Positions 1 to 7,197 of a DNA stretch of 9,080 nt are shown piece by piece. Each line of letters opens with the position of its first letter. Positions within the stretch are counted from its first letter, which is position 1. The DNA is from Acidobacteriota bacterium (GTDB lineage: Bacteria; Acidobacteriota; Polarisedimenticolia; JAPUIV01). Position numbers and translations under genes: made by a program. The DNA is taken from contig JAPUIV010000156.1 in assembly GCA_027296665.1 (NCBI GenBank), forward strand, positions 1 through 9,080, written 5' to 3'. The notes beneath the pieces were generated by a model. The model saw only the letters and a list, made by a program, of their open reading frames with translations, was not told where the DNA came from and ran no database searches.

Positions 1-855
1 CGATACAATTTTTCTGAGCGGCAGCGCCTGTTTTCTATTTATACGATTTCTCCCCATACCGTGTCCGATTACTACCGGGAGTTGCAGAAGTTTCAACCTG
101 ACTATTTTGAAGGGTATCCCTCGGCCATGTACCTCGTGGCCCGATTCATGAAAGAGAAAAACCTGCAGGGAATTCGTCCCCGGGCCATCATTTCTTTCGC
201 GGAAACTTTGCTGGCGGAACAAAGAAGGATGCTGGAGGAACAGTTCGGGTGCCGGGTCTTTGACTGGTATGGCACCAGCGAAGGATCGGTTCACATTATG
301 CAGTGTGACCAGGGTACCTATCACGTGTGCGCCGAGTTCGGCTACGTCGAGGTCCTGGATTCCCGCGGGAATCCAGTTCCCGCGGGGGAGTCGGGGGAAA
401 TTGTCGGAACCTCCTTCGTGAACCGTTGCCACCCGCTCATCCGGTTCGAGACCGGGGACATCGGAGTTGCCTCGGACCGAGTATGCCCCTGCGGGAGGGG
501 ACTGCCCGCATTCGAGAGCATTATCGGGCGGAAGGACGATGTGATCATCACCGCGGACGGAAGGCATTTGAGCCGCCTGGATGGCGTATTCAAGAATACC
601 TACCACATCCGGGAGGCGCAGATTGTCCAGGAAGATCTGCAATCGGTCCAGGTTTTCGTCGTGACCGATCCCGGATTCGAGGACTTTGACAGGGAAACCC
701 TGTTGGAAAATCTGCGCCACTATATTGGAGACCAGATGACATTCCGGATTTCGCCGGTGCGGGCCATTGACAGGACGGCAGCCGGAAAATTCCGATCGGT
801 GATTTCGAAATTGCCTCCCCGGGACGTGGCAGAGTCCAAAAAACCGAACCAGTAA
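1..855 (+). CDS. CapK/PaaK-type adenylate-forming ligase, C-terminal part (5' end outside window)
   Basis: The frame is open from base 1, so this is the last 284 residues of a longer protein; the GTG at 61 is internal and not a start. The fragment matches the C-terminal half of the phenylacetate-CoA ligase / CapK (coenzyme F390 synthetase-like) branch of ANL adenylating enzymes. It has a GYPSAMYLVARF segment, the WYGTSEG core motif (A5-like), RFETGDIG with the conserved Asp expected to contact the nucleotide ribose, a CPCGRGLP segment, GRKDDVI at the hinge, and a small C-terminal domain ending in a TAAGKFR segment. The family activates a carboxylic acid as acyl-AMP, usually with transfer to CoA. 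CapK-like members often lie in capsule or exopolysaccharide loci, which fits the convergent nucleotidyltransferase gene. The acid substrate cannot be told. The family call is firm; the polysaccharide role is inference. Confidence 0.88.
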   Translation, partial: RYNFSERQRLFSIYTISPHTVSDYYRELQKFQPDYFEGYPSAMYLVARFMKEKNLQGIRPRAIISFAETLLAEQRRMLEEQFGCRVFDWYGTSEGSVHIMQCDQGTYHVCAEFGYVEVLDSRGNPVPAGESGEIVGTSFVNRCHPLIRFETGDIGVASDRVCPCGRGLPAFESIIGRKDDVIITADGRHLSRLDGVFKNTYHIREAQIVQEDLQSVQVFVVTDPGFEDFDRETLLENLRHYIGDQMTFRISPVRAIDRTAAGKFRSVISKLPPRDVAESKKPNQ

Positions 856-865
856 TGCGGGGTTC
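838..865 (-). terminator. Possible intrinsic terminator of the galT-recD2-nucleotidyltransferase operon
   Basis: On the minus strand, just past the nucleotidyltransferase stop, GAACC (865-861) can pair with GGTTC (850-846) across a ten-base loop. It is followed by GG and then six T (843-838). The T-run is good but the five-pair stem is short. It competes with the longer stop-codon hairpin at 853-873, so only one can form at a time. It lies inside the 3' end of the CapK-like coding region. Confidence 0.38.
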
Positions 866-873
866 CCGTATTA
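853..873. terminator. Hairpin between convergent genes, containing both stop codons
   Basis: The 21 bases from the TAA of the CapK-like gene (853-855) to the TAA of the opposing gene (871-873, minus strand) fold on themselves. TAAT (853-856) pairs with ATTA (870-873), G857 faces T869 (a G-U wobble in the plus transcript), and CGGG (858-861) pairs with CCCG (865-868) around a three-base loop. No T-run follows on the plus side. It may protect the 3' end or act as a weak bidirectional terminator. The pairing is seen; the function is inferred. Confidence 0.42.
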
Positions 874-1941
874 CCCGGCTCGAAGCTTGCGCTGGCGGGA
901 GAGCCATTGTAGTTTGGGGCCGGAATGTTTCCAGACCATGCGGATGATGTCGATCGGTTTATCGATGAAATAAAGGGAAGTTGTCCATCGCAGAAACCTG
1001 TTATCGAACGGGCGGGTGAGAAACAAGGGATCGGGAGCCGAGCCAAGCCGCAACAGCCTCTTCCGCATCCAGCCGATGGCTGTCCGGCGAAGGATCTCCG
1101 CGGGTACCGCGCCAGGAAAGATCTTTTCCAGGTATTGCAGGGAATAATAGACCGGGGTCCGGATCCTCCATCGCTCCGCCAGGGTCAAGAGAAGATCCCA
1201 GTCCAGGGAACAACGGCCGATCATCTCCTTGATATCGTGGACCCAGATGAGCCTTGGGGAGAAGTAATGGTGATAGGCGAGGTGGATCAGGAGGTGAAGG
1301 ATCAGGTCCTCGTTGGAGAGTCGCCGGATCGAATCCCCGTCATGATCTGCGTCGATGGCCCGTTCCCAGAGACCGGCAATCTCAATGGAATGGCAAAGTT
1401 CCTTTTCCAGGTTCCAGTGAATTTCGAACAGGGTTGCGAAGTCATCATTGGTCCGGATATCCAGATGATAAAAGTGTTCATGAAAATACTTGATCTCCTC
1501 CTCATGAGGTACCTGCCATCCGTCGTTGGCAAGTAGATCGAGGGTTTCCCTGAGATCCTGTTTTCTTATGAGGACATCCACGTCGGTCATGGGCCGGAGA
1601 CCGATATCGGTATACAGCAGGGATAGAAGAGAGGCACCCTTCAGGACGATAATCGGAATTCCCGCTTTCCGGAGAGTGGAATGGAAGGCCCGGAGTCGGT
1701 CCAGCAAATAAATATTTCTCACCATGTACTGTCGCCGGGTTTTTTCCAGTTGCTGGAGGATTCCTTCCCAACCACTCCCGGAAATACCCTCTTTCTTCAG
1801 CTTCGCCAGGATGATGGCACTCACCCCGTGGGATTGGCACAGTTCCAGGAATCGGGCCGCCGATTCCGGCGGTGACGGTTTCCCCTCCCGCCCGGAGAGT
1901 ATCCGGACAATCAGATGTTCAACCTCGTGAGGCGCTCTCAT
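871..1941 (-). CDS. Nucleotidyltransferase-fold protein (NTP_transf_5-like), unknown substrate
   Basis: A 356-residue protein. The ATG at 1941 overlaps the recD2 TGA in an ATGA (1938-1941), so translation is probably coupled; the frame stays open further upstream, but that part lies over recD2 and has low-complexity, shadow-type composition. Residues 97-126 carry the family core: LKGASLLSLLY followed by RPMTDVDVLI, with K101-G102 and the acidic pair D120/D122 expected to bind metal in a minimal nucleotidyltransferase active site. FEIHW (172-176) could supply a third acidic residue (E173). A basic C-terminal tail follows. No signal peptide or membrane segment is evident. Proteins of this family (uncharacterised nucleotidyltransferase, PF14907 type) are frequent in exopolysaccharide/exosortase-type loci, and a CapK-like gene is adjacent. 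The family call is good; the reaction and substrate are unknown. Confidence 0.82.
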   Translation of the reverse strand: MRAPHEVEHLIVRILSGREGKPSPPESAARFLELCQSHGVSAIILAKLKKEGISGSGWEGILQQLEKTRRQYMVRNIYLLDRLRAFHSTLRKAGIPIIVLKGASLLSLLYTDIGLRPMTDVDVLIRKQDLRETLDLLANDGWQVPHEEEIKYFHEHFYHLDIRTNDDFATLFEIHWNLEKELCHSIEIAGLWERAIDADHDGDSIRRLSNEDLILHLLIHLAYHHYFSPRLIWVHDIKEMIGRCSLDWDLLLTLAERWRIRTPVYYSLQYLEKIFPGAVPAEILRRTAIGWMRKRLLRLGSAPDPLFLTRPFDNRFLRWTTSLYFIDKPIDIIRMVWKHSGPKLQWLSRQRKLRAG

Positions 1942-4133
1942 GACAGGAAGTCCACCAGGCGCTGTCCCAGATTGGTGAATCGTTTCTGGGTTCGCCGGTT
2001 GCGCACGGCGAGGTGGAGGGCCTGGCGGGTGCCGACCAGGAAGAGGGCCTGCCGGGCGCGGGTGATGGCTGTGTACAGCAGGTTTCTTTGCAGCATGATG
2101 GCGTGCTGGGTATGGAGGACCGCTACCACGACCGGATACTCGCTGCCCTGGGATTTGTGGACCGTGCAGGCGTAGGCGAGGTCCAGTTCGTCCAGATCCT
2201 CCGTCCCGTAGGAAACCAGCCGGTCGCCGAACCGGACCCCGATCCATTTTTCCCCGGTGTTCAGGGTTTCCACCCGGCCGATATCACCGTTGAACACCTC
2301 CCGTTCATAGTTGGTCCGCAGTTGCATGACCTTGTCCCCTACCCGCAGGGGGTGGGAGCCCTGTGTGACCTTCTGGCCGTGCGGGTTCAAAACTTTCTGG
2401 AATTCCTGGTTGAGGCGTTGAACGCCGATGGGACCCCGGTGCATGGGACTCAAGACCTGTATGTCCCGAACCGGGTCGAGGCCAAACCGGGCGGGGATCC
2501 GATCGGCCACCAGTTCCCTGAGAGTTTCAACAATCCGTTCCGGATCTTTCCGTTCGAGAAAGATGAAATCGTGATTCTCGTCCTCACTCCCGCACAGCGG
2601 CATTTCTCCCCGCCGCACCCGATGGGCATTCCTCACAATGGCGCTCTCCCGGGCCTGCCGGAATACCTCCACCAGGCGCACGACCTGCAGGCACCGGGAG
2701 TCGAGAAGATCGCGCAATAAGTTTCCGGGGCCGACTGGCGGCAGTTGATCGGAATCGCCGACGAAGATCACCTGGCAACCGATCGGGATCGCCTCCAGAA
2801 GATGGTAGGCGAGAACCATATCGACCATGGAGGATTCGTCGATCACCACCACGTCGGTCTCCAGCGGATGGGCCCGGTCGCGGAGAAATGATTGGCTTCG
2901 GGGGTGGAACTCCAGCAGGCGGTGGATGGTCCGGGCTTCCCGCCCCGTCGCTTCCCGGATGCGCCGGGCGGCCCTGCCGGTGGGGGCGCACAGGCTGATC
3001 CGTTTTCCCTGTCCTTCCAGGATCTGGAGGAGGCCTCGGATCAAGGTGGTCTTCCCGGTGCCGGGGCCACCGGTGATCACTAGCGCGGAACTGGACAACG
3101 CCTGCCGCATCGCCTCCCGTTGTTCCTTGGCAAAGGGGGTGCCGAATTCGACCTCCAGATCTCCGAATACCTGCTCCCAGTCGATCCGGGCCGCCTGCAC
3201 GGGTGTCCTGGCCAGATCCCGGATACCCTCCGCGACCCCCAGTTCGGCTTGATGGAGTTCCGGTTGAAAGACCCCTTGCCCTTCCGCCAGGTCTTCCAGG
3301 ATGACCTCTCCGCTGCCGGCGAGATCTTCGATCGCCTCCTCCACGAGGCCGGGATCGCAGTCCAGCCCGATGGCGGTTTTCCGGAGGAGCAGGTGGCGGG
3401 GAAGGAAAAGGTGGCCTTCGAGGGATCCCTGGGCCAGGAAATGGCCGACCCCGGCCCGGATCCGTCTGGGGTCGTGGTCCGGGATGCCGAGACTCCTGCC
3501 GATCCGATCGGCCGTCAGGAAACCAATCCCGGTGATCTCCCGGGCCAGACGGTAGGGGTTCTCCCGGATCACGGCGATTGTCCGGCTGCCGTATCGTTTG
3601 TGGATCCGGGCGGCAATCCGGACCGATACCTCGTGTCCGCGCAGAAAGATCATCACATCATGGTTCGACCTTTCCCGGCTGAAGATCTCCCGGATCTTTT
3701 CCGCCCGGTTGCGGCCGATCCCCTCGACCTCGCGGAGCCTTTCCGGCCGGGATTTGAGGACCTCGAGGGTGTCGGTTCCAAACGCATCCAGGATCCGTGC
3801 GGCCAGCACCTCACCGACTCCGGGAAAACGGCCGGAGGAGAGGTATTTTCGGATCCCTGCGGCCGTGGTCGGAGGCACCGTGACGCAGGCCTCCACCCGG
3901 AACTGTTTGCCGTACCGTCGATCGACTTCCCATCTGCCGTGAATCCGGAGCCGGTCGCCGGGCCGGAAGTCCGGCAGATGCCCGGTGACGGTGATCGGTT
4001 CGATCTTACCGAGAACGCCGAGGCGGGCCACGGTCCAGCCGGTATCCGGATTCCGGAATACAACCCGTTTGAGGATCCCCTCGAGCCTTGAAGGGGCTTC
4101 GGTCTCCCTCATTGTGTCAATCGTTCCGTCCAT
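1938..4133 (-). CDS. recD2: RecD2-type ATP-dependent 5'-3' DNA helicase (SF1B)
   Basis: A 731-residue protein, close to the usual 715-800 for RecD2, the RecD-like helicase that works outside a RecBCD complex in DNA repair and fork maintenance. Domains in order: an OB-like N-terminal domain (about 16-87), helix-hairpin-helix segments (GVGEVLAARIL near 105-115, VEGIGRNRAEKI 136-147, TGIGFLTADRIG 201-212), Walker A GGPGTGKTT (355-363, K361), Walker B IDESSMVD with D432/E433, a UvrD_C_2-type TVHKSQGSE (657-665), and motif VI YTAITRAR (687-694) with the arginine finger. All core motifs are intact. I chose the ATG at 4133 because AGGA lies seven bases upstream; an in-frame TTG at 4151 is possible but weaker. 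The gene overlaps galT by 17 bp and the nucleotidyltransferase by 4 bp. Family assignment is firm. Confidence 0.95.
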   Translation of the reverse strand: MDGTIDTMRETEAPSRLEGILKRVVFRNPDTGWTVARLGVLGKIEPITVTGHLPDFRPGDRLRIHGRWEVDRRYGKQFRVEACVTVPPTTAAGIRKYLSSGRFPGVGEVLAARILDAFGTDTLEVLKSRPERLREVEGIGRNRAEKIREIFSRERSNHDVMIFLRGHEVSVRIAARIHKRYGSRTIAVIRENPYRLAREITGIGFLTADRIGRSLGIPDHDPRRIRAGVGHFLAQGSLEGHLFLPRHLLLRKTAIGLDCDPGLVEEAIEDLAGSGEVILEDLAEGQGVFQPELHQAELGVAEGIRDLARTPVQAARIDWEQVFGDLEVEFGTPFAKEQREAMRQALSSSALVITGGPGTGKTTLIRGLLQILEGQGKRISLCAPTGRAARRIREATGREARTIHRLLEFHPRSQSFLRDRAHPLETDVVVIDESSMVDMVLAYHLLEAIPIGCQVIFVGDSDQLPPVGPGNLLRDLLDSRCLQVVRLVEVFRQARESAIVRNAHRVRRGEMPLCGSEDENHDFIFLERKDPERIVETLRELVADRIPARFGLDPVRDIQVLSPMHRGPIGVQRLNQEFQKVLNPHGQKVTQGSHPLRVGDKVMQLRTNYEREVFNGDIGRVETLNTGEKWIGVRFGDRLVSYGTEDLDELDLAYACTVHKSQGSEYPVVVAVLHTQHAIMLQRNLLYTAITRARQALFLVGTRQALHLAVRNRRTQKRFTNLGQRLVDFLS

Positions 4134-5139
4134 GTTCCGTTCCTGTTCCAAGCAAAATCTTGGCCGCCTCCTCCGGCGGCACCGGATTGATGTACATTCC
4201 GGTGCCCCACTCGAACCCCCCCAGCCGTACCAGCCTCGGCAGGATCTCGAGGTGCCAGTGGTAGGGACCGGTTCGGAAGCGCGAATTGGGAGCGGTGTGC
4301 AGGGCCAGATTGTAGGGGGGATCCTGGAGTTTCTCTTTCACCCGTCCGAGTTGTTCCTTCAAGATTCCGGCCAGCGAGGTGATTCCCGCCGGGTCCAGAT
4401 CTTGGAAGGATTCGAGGTGCGCCCGGGGCGCGATCAGGATCTCGAAGGGAACCCGGGAGGCAAAGGGAGCCATGGCGATGAACGCCTTGCCGGCCCGCAG
4501 GACCCTCCGGCCTGATTCAATCTCGGTCCGGATCAGATCGCAGAGAAGACATCCGCCTTGCCGTTCCTGGTGCAGGCGGAATGCGTTCGCCTCCCGGTTG
4601 ATTGCATCCGGGCAGACCGGTGTGGCGAGGATCTGGATATGGGGATGGGTCAGGGAGGCGCCCGCGGCTTCCCCGTGATTCTTGAACAACTGGACGTAAG
4701 CGTGATCGGGATCGTCCATCAACTCCCGGAGTCGATCCCGGCAGACTCTAAGGAGATCGGTGAGATGCTGCAACGAATGATCTCCCAGCCCCCGGTCATG
4801 GAGTGGAGATTCCACCACCACTTCATGGGCGCCGCGCCCGGCGACCCATTTGAGGAGTCCCTCGCTTTCCCCCTTCCCGCTGCTTTCGGACTGCAGGGCC
4901 GGAAACAGGTTCGGGATCACCCGCACAGTCCATCCGGGCGAGTTCGCGGCCTCACCCGGTGGCCGGATCGCCGCGATCTCGCCGGGAGTCCTGTTTTCAT
5001 TTTCAGGGCAGAGAGGACAGTTGGAAACTGGCGGCGGGCGGGGAGGGGAATGCGGAGAAAGGTCCATGGGACGCCGTGCCCGATCGCTGGCGATGATGGT
5101 CCAGTAACCCCCGAACGGATCTTGGCGAAGTTCCGACAT
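4117..5139 (-). CDS. galT: Galactose-1-phosphate uridylyltransferase
   Basis: A 340-residue protein of the HIT superfamily. GalT moves UMP between UDP-glucose and galactose-1-phosphate in the cytosolic Leloir pathway. The N-terminal half carries the zinc ligands: C41 and C44 in CPLC, H114 in SPLHDRG, and H165 of the HPH motif. H167 in THPHIQ is the expected nucleophile that carries the uridylyl group (E. coli H166). A second CxxC (C197, C200 in GGCLLCDL) opens the C-terminal half, which also has PYHWHLEILPR (H294/H296). The ATG at 5139 is the only plausible start: an in-frame TGA lies seven codons upstream with no other start codon between, and MSELRQDPFGGYW is a typical GalT N-terminus. No Shine-Dalgarno sequence precedes it. 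It is the first gene of a three-gene operon with recD2 and the nucleotidyltransferase. The related ADP-glucose phosphorylase activity cannot be excluded. Confidence 0.92.
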   Translation of the reverse strand: MSELRQDPFGGYWTIIASDRARRPMDLSPHSPPRPPPVSNCPLCPENENRTPGEIAAIRPPGEAANSPGWTVRVIPNLFPALQSESSGKGESEGLLKWVAGRGAHEVVVESPLHDRGLGDHSLQHLTDLLRVCRDRLRELMDDPDHAYVQLFKNHGEAAGASLTHPHIQILATPVCPDAINREANAFRLHQERQGGCLLCDLIRTEIESGRRVLRAGKAFIAMAPFASRVPFEILIAPRAHLESFQDLDPAGITSLAGILKEQLGRVKEKLQDPPYNLALHTAPNSRFRTGPYHWHLEILPRLVRLGGFEWGTGMYINPVPPEEAAKILLGTGTEHGRND

Positions 5140-5145
5140 CGAGGA

Positions 5146-5175
5146 ATTATGCGTCCGTCATTTCGGGACTGTCAA
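5146..5175 (-). promoter_or_regulatory. Sigma70-type promoter of the galT operon, apparently leaderless
   Basis: On the minus strand a perfect -35 TTGACA (5175-5170) and a -10 CATAAT (5151-5146, five of six matches) are separated by 18 bases. A six-base discriminator puts the expected transcription start at 5139, the A of the galT ATG. This agrees with the absence of a Shine-Dalgarno sequence there. The motifs are seen directly; the start point is inferred. Confidence 0.68.
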
Positions 5176-5189
5176 ACCGGCCTCCCGTC

Positions 5190-5218
5190 TTGCTCCCCAT
5201 CCTGCCGGGGGGTAGAAT
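5190..5218 (+). promoter_or_regulatory. Candidate promoter of the M2 peptidase gene
   Basis: TAGAAT (5213-5218, five of six to consensus) lies 17 bases after a weak -35 TTGCTC (5190-5195). The start would be near 5225, giving a leader of about 34 bases that holds the GGAGG at 5248-5252. It is back to back with the galT promoter, which ends 15 bases away. The -35 is poor, so the assignment is tentative. Confidence 0.38.
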
Positions 5219-5258
5219 CCGGTTGACCTTTCCTTGCAGTAAAAACCGGAGGTTAAAG

Positions 5259-7127
5259 ATGCGAACGAAACTCCCCTGGAAATCGCCCCGTCTGGCACTT
5301 GCCGCCCTGCTCATCGTTGTTTCCGGGGGAGCCGCCCTGACTGCTTGTGCTCCCGGTCCCGGCGGGGGGAAGATCGACGCGCGGCTGGCGGCCGAAACGG
5401 ACGAGTTCCTGAAACAGTACAACACGATGTTTCAATCGGTCTACACCCCCCAGGGGGAAGCGGCATGGGTCGCCTCGACCGACGTGACGCCAGAACATGA
5501 CGAGGAGCGGGTGCGGGCAGGTAAGGTGTTCGCGGCGGCGGTCGGCGATGAAAAGGTTCTGCAAAAAACCTTGAAACTACTGGAAAAAAAGGATCTCTTG
5601 CCTTCGATTCAGGTGCGCCAACTGGACCGCATCCTGCTCAACGCGGCGGAATCGCCCGGCACGATTCCCGAAGTTGTGGCGCGCCGGGTGGAACTGGAAG
5701 GGCAACAATCGAGCCGGCTCGATTCCTACCAGTTTTGCCTTCAGCGGGACGGGGAGGAATGCCGCGTTCCGATCACCGCCAACGGCATCGATAACCTGCT
5801 TGCCGAATCCCGGAACCTGGAGGAGCGCCGGCGAGTATGGGAGGCCTCGAAGGAGATCGGTCCTGTTTTGAAAGAGGGGCTTGTGGAGCTCCGGGAGGTT
5901 CGCAACGCGGTGGCCCGGGAGATGGGATATTCCTCTTTCTTCGCCTTGCAGGTGGCAGATTACGGCATGACCGTGCCGGAAATGATGGAGCTCCTCGATC
6001 GGTTCCTGGCCGATATGAAACCGCTGTACGAACAACTCCATTGCTGGACGAAGTACACGCTGGCGAAACGTTTCGAGGAACCGGTGCCGGCGGGCCTGAT
6101 CCCCGCCCAGTGGTTGAACAACCGTTGGGCCCAGAGCTGGCCCGGAATCGTCGATGGGGTCGACCTGGACCCCTTGTTCCGTGAGGAGACCGCCGCGCAG
6201 ATCGTCCGCCATGCCGAAAATTTTTACGTGTCAATCGGATTTTCCGAACTTCCCCCGAGCTTCTGGAAGAATTCCGACCTGTATCCCGTTCCGGAAGGGT
6301 CCAGTCGTTTGAAGAATTCCCATGCTTCCGCCTGGGATATCGATCTCACCGGCGATGTGCGCTCCTTGATGAGCGTGGAACCGAACACCCGGTGGTTCGG
6401 AACGGCCCACCATGAGCTCGGACATATCTACTATTACCTTTCCTACGACCGGCCCGGGGTGCCGTTGGTTCTCCGGGAGGGGGCGAATCGCGCCTTTCAT
6501 GAGGGGATCGGCGAGTTGATCTCGATGGCCTCCATGCAGATTCCCTACCTGCGGGAAGTCGGGATCTTGCCCGAAGGGAGGGAGATCGACGGGATGCAAT
6601 GGCTGCTGAACGAAGCCCTGGAGGAGACGGTGCCGTTTCTTCCCTGGTCGGCCGGGGTCATGTCGCACTGGGAGCACGATCTATATGAAGGGGAACTTTC
6701 TCCGGATGAATTTAACCGCCGCTGGTGGAGTTACGTGGAACGGTACCAGGGGGTCGCCCCGCCGGCAACGCGCGGCGAGGAAAATTGCGATGCCTGCACC
6801 AAGACCCATGTGAACGATGATCCCGCGCAATACTACGACTACGCCATCGCCACCGTGCTGAAATACCAGCTGCACGATCATATCTGCCGGCGGATCCTCC
6901 ACCAGGACGTGCATGCCTGCAACTATTATGGCCACAAGGGAGTGGGGGATTTTCTGAAATCAATCCTGGAAACGGGCCGGTCCCGCGACTGGAGGGAACT
7001 GCTCCGGGAGGCAACCGGGCGGGATCTCACCACCCAGCCGATGGAATCTTATTTCCGGCCGCTGGTGGAATTCCTCGAAGAAGAGAACCGCGGGCGGTCC
7101 TGCGGTTGGCGGGAGGAAGGAGCCTAG
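5259..7127 (+). CDS. M2-family zinc peptidase (angiotensin-converting enzyme homologue), lipoprotein
   Basis: A 622-residue protein. The ATG at 5259 is chosen because GGAGG lies six bases upstream and a lipoprotein signal peptide starts there: a basic N-terminus, a hydrophobic stretch (about 12-26) and lipobox LTAC with C30. Alanine at +2 does not argue for inner-membrane retention. The zinc site is H385-E386-L-G-H389, with E415 (in FHEGIGE) as third ligand, 26 residues after the second histidine, as in M2 enzymes. Other ACE landmarks are conserved: HASAW (H355), FLPWSAGV, WWSYVERYQG, K515 and H517 (ACE K511/H513), Y525 and Y528 (ACE Y520/Y523), and SYFRPLVEFL near the end. It probably removes dipeptides from peptide C-termini in the periplasm or at the outer membrane. 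At the ACE chloride-binding Arg (R522) this protein seems to have D527. A di/tripeptide transporter gene follows. Family assignment is firm; substrate is unknown. Confidence 0.94.
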   Translation: MRTKLPWKSPRLALAALLIVVSGGAALTACAPGPGGGKIDARLAAETDEFLKQYNTMFQSVYTPQGEAAWVASTDVTPEHDEERVRAGKVFAAAVGDEKVLQKTLKLLEKKDLLPSIQVRQLDRILLNAAESPGTIPEVVARRVELEGQQSSRLDSYQFCLQRDGEECRVPITANGIDNLLAESRNLEERRRVWEASKEIGPVLKEGLVELREVRNAVAREMGYSSFFALQVADYGMTVPEMMELLDRFLADMKPLYEQLHCWTKYTLAKRFEEPVPAGLIPAQWLNNRWAQSWPGIVDGVDLDPLFREETAAQIVRHAENFYVSIGFSELPPSFWKNSDLYPVPEGSSRLKNSHASAWDIDLTGDVRSLMSVEPNTRWFGTAHHELGHIYYYLSYDRPGVPLVLREGANRAFHEGIGELISMASMQIPYLREVGILPEGREIDGMQWLLNEALEETVPFLPWSAGVMSHWEHDLYEGELSPDEFNRRWWSYVERYQGVAPPATRGEENCDACTKTHVNDDPAQYYDYAIATVLKYQLHDHICRRILHQDVHACNYYGHKGVGDFLKSILETGRSRDWRELLREATGRDLTTQPMESYFRPLVEFLEEENRGRSCGWREEGA

Positions 7128-7140
7128 CCGGATCCCGGCT
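7126..7140 (+). terminator. Weak terminator-like stem-loop after the M2 peptidase
   Basis: AGCCGG (7126-7131) pairs perfectly with CCGGCT (7135-7140) around ATC, starting within the peptidase stop codon (7125-7127). Only a poor T-rich tail (TCTGATTT) follows, so termination is probably partial at best and some read-through into the transporter gene is likely. Confidence 0.33.
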
Positions 7141-7154
7141 TCTGATTTAGCCGG

Positions 7155-7182
7155 TTGAACTTTCCCCGGCCCTGTGTATAAT
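7155..7182 (+). promoter_or_regulatory. Sigma70-type promoter of the POT transporter gene
   Basis: A perfect -10 TATAAT (7177-7182) lies 16 bases after TTGAAC (7155-7160, four of six to the -35 consensus). The expected start is near 7189, giving a leader of about 67 bases. This suggests the transporter can be transcribed independently of the peptidase upstream. Confidence 0.6.
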
Positions 7183-7197
7183 GATGAACTTTGGTAT

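Noticed and set aside
925..1536. Plus-strand open frame (203 codons) opposite the nucleotidyltransferase gene
   Set aside because: The minus-strand gene carries the conserved KG and DxD core. The plus-strand frame has no ribosome binding site that I can see and no recognisable family.
1942..2247. N-terminal extension of the nucleotidyltransferase by 102 codons
   Set aside because: The extension overlaps the recD2 coding region and reads as Pro/Arg/Gly-rich low-complexity sequence. The ATGA overlap at 1938-1941 is a far better start.
2013..2720. Plus-strand open frame (235 codons) opposite the recD2 3' half
   Set aside because: It lies antisense to the conserved helicase C-terminal domain, and its composition is that of a shadow frame with no domain signature.
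3120..4091. Long plus-strand open frame (323 codons) opposite recD2
   Set aside because: It is wholly antisense to a gene with all RecD2 motifs intact, is rich in Pro, Gly, Asp and Arg as expected from the reverse of GC-rich codons, and shows no recognisable domain.
5223..5228. TTGACC as a -35 element for the M2 peptidase gene
   Set aside because: No acceptable -10 lies 16-18 bases downstream; that position is occupied by the ribosome binding site.
5190..5258. Longer N-terminus of the M2 peptidase starting at 5190
   Set aside because: It would put 23 residues before a normal lipoprotein signal peptide and lacks a ribosome binding site, while GGAGG stands six bases before the ATG at 5259.
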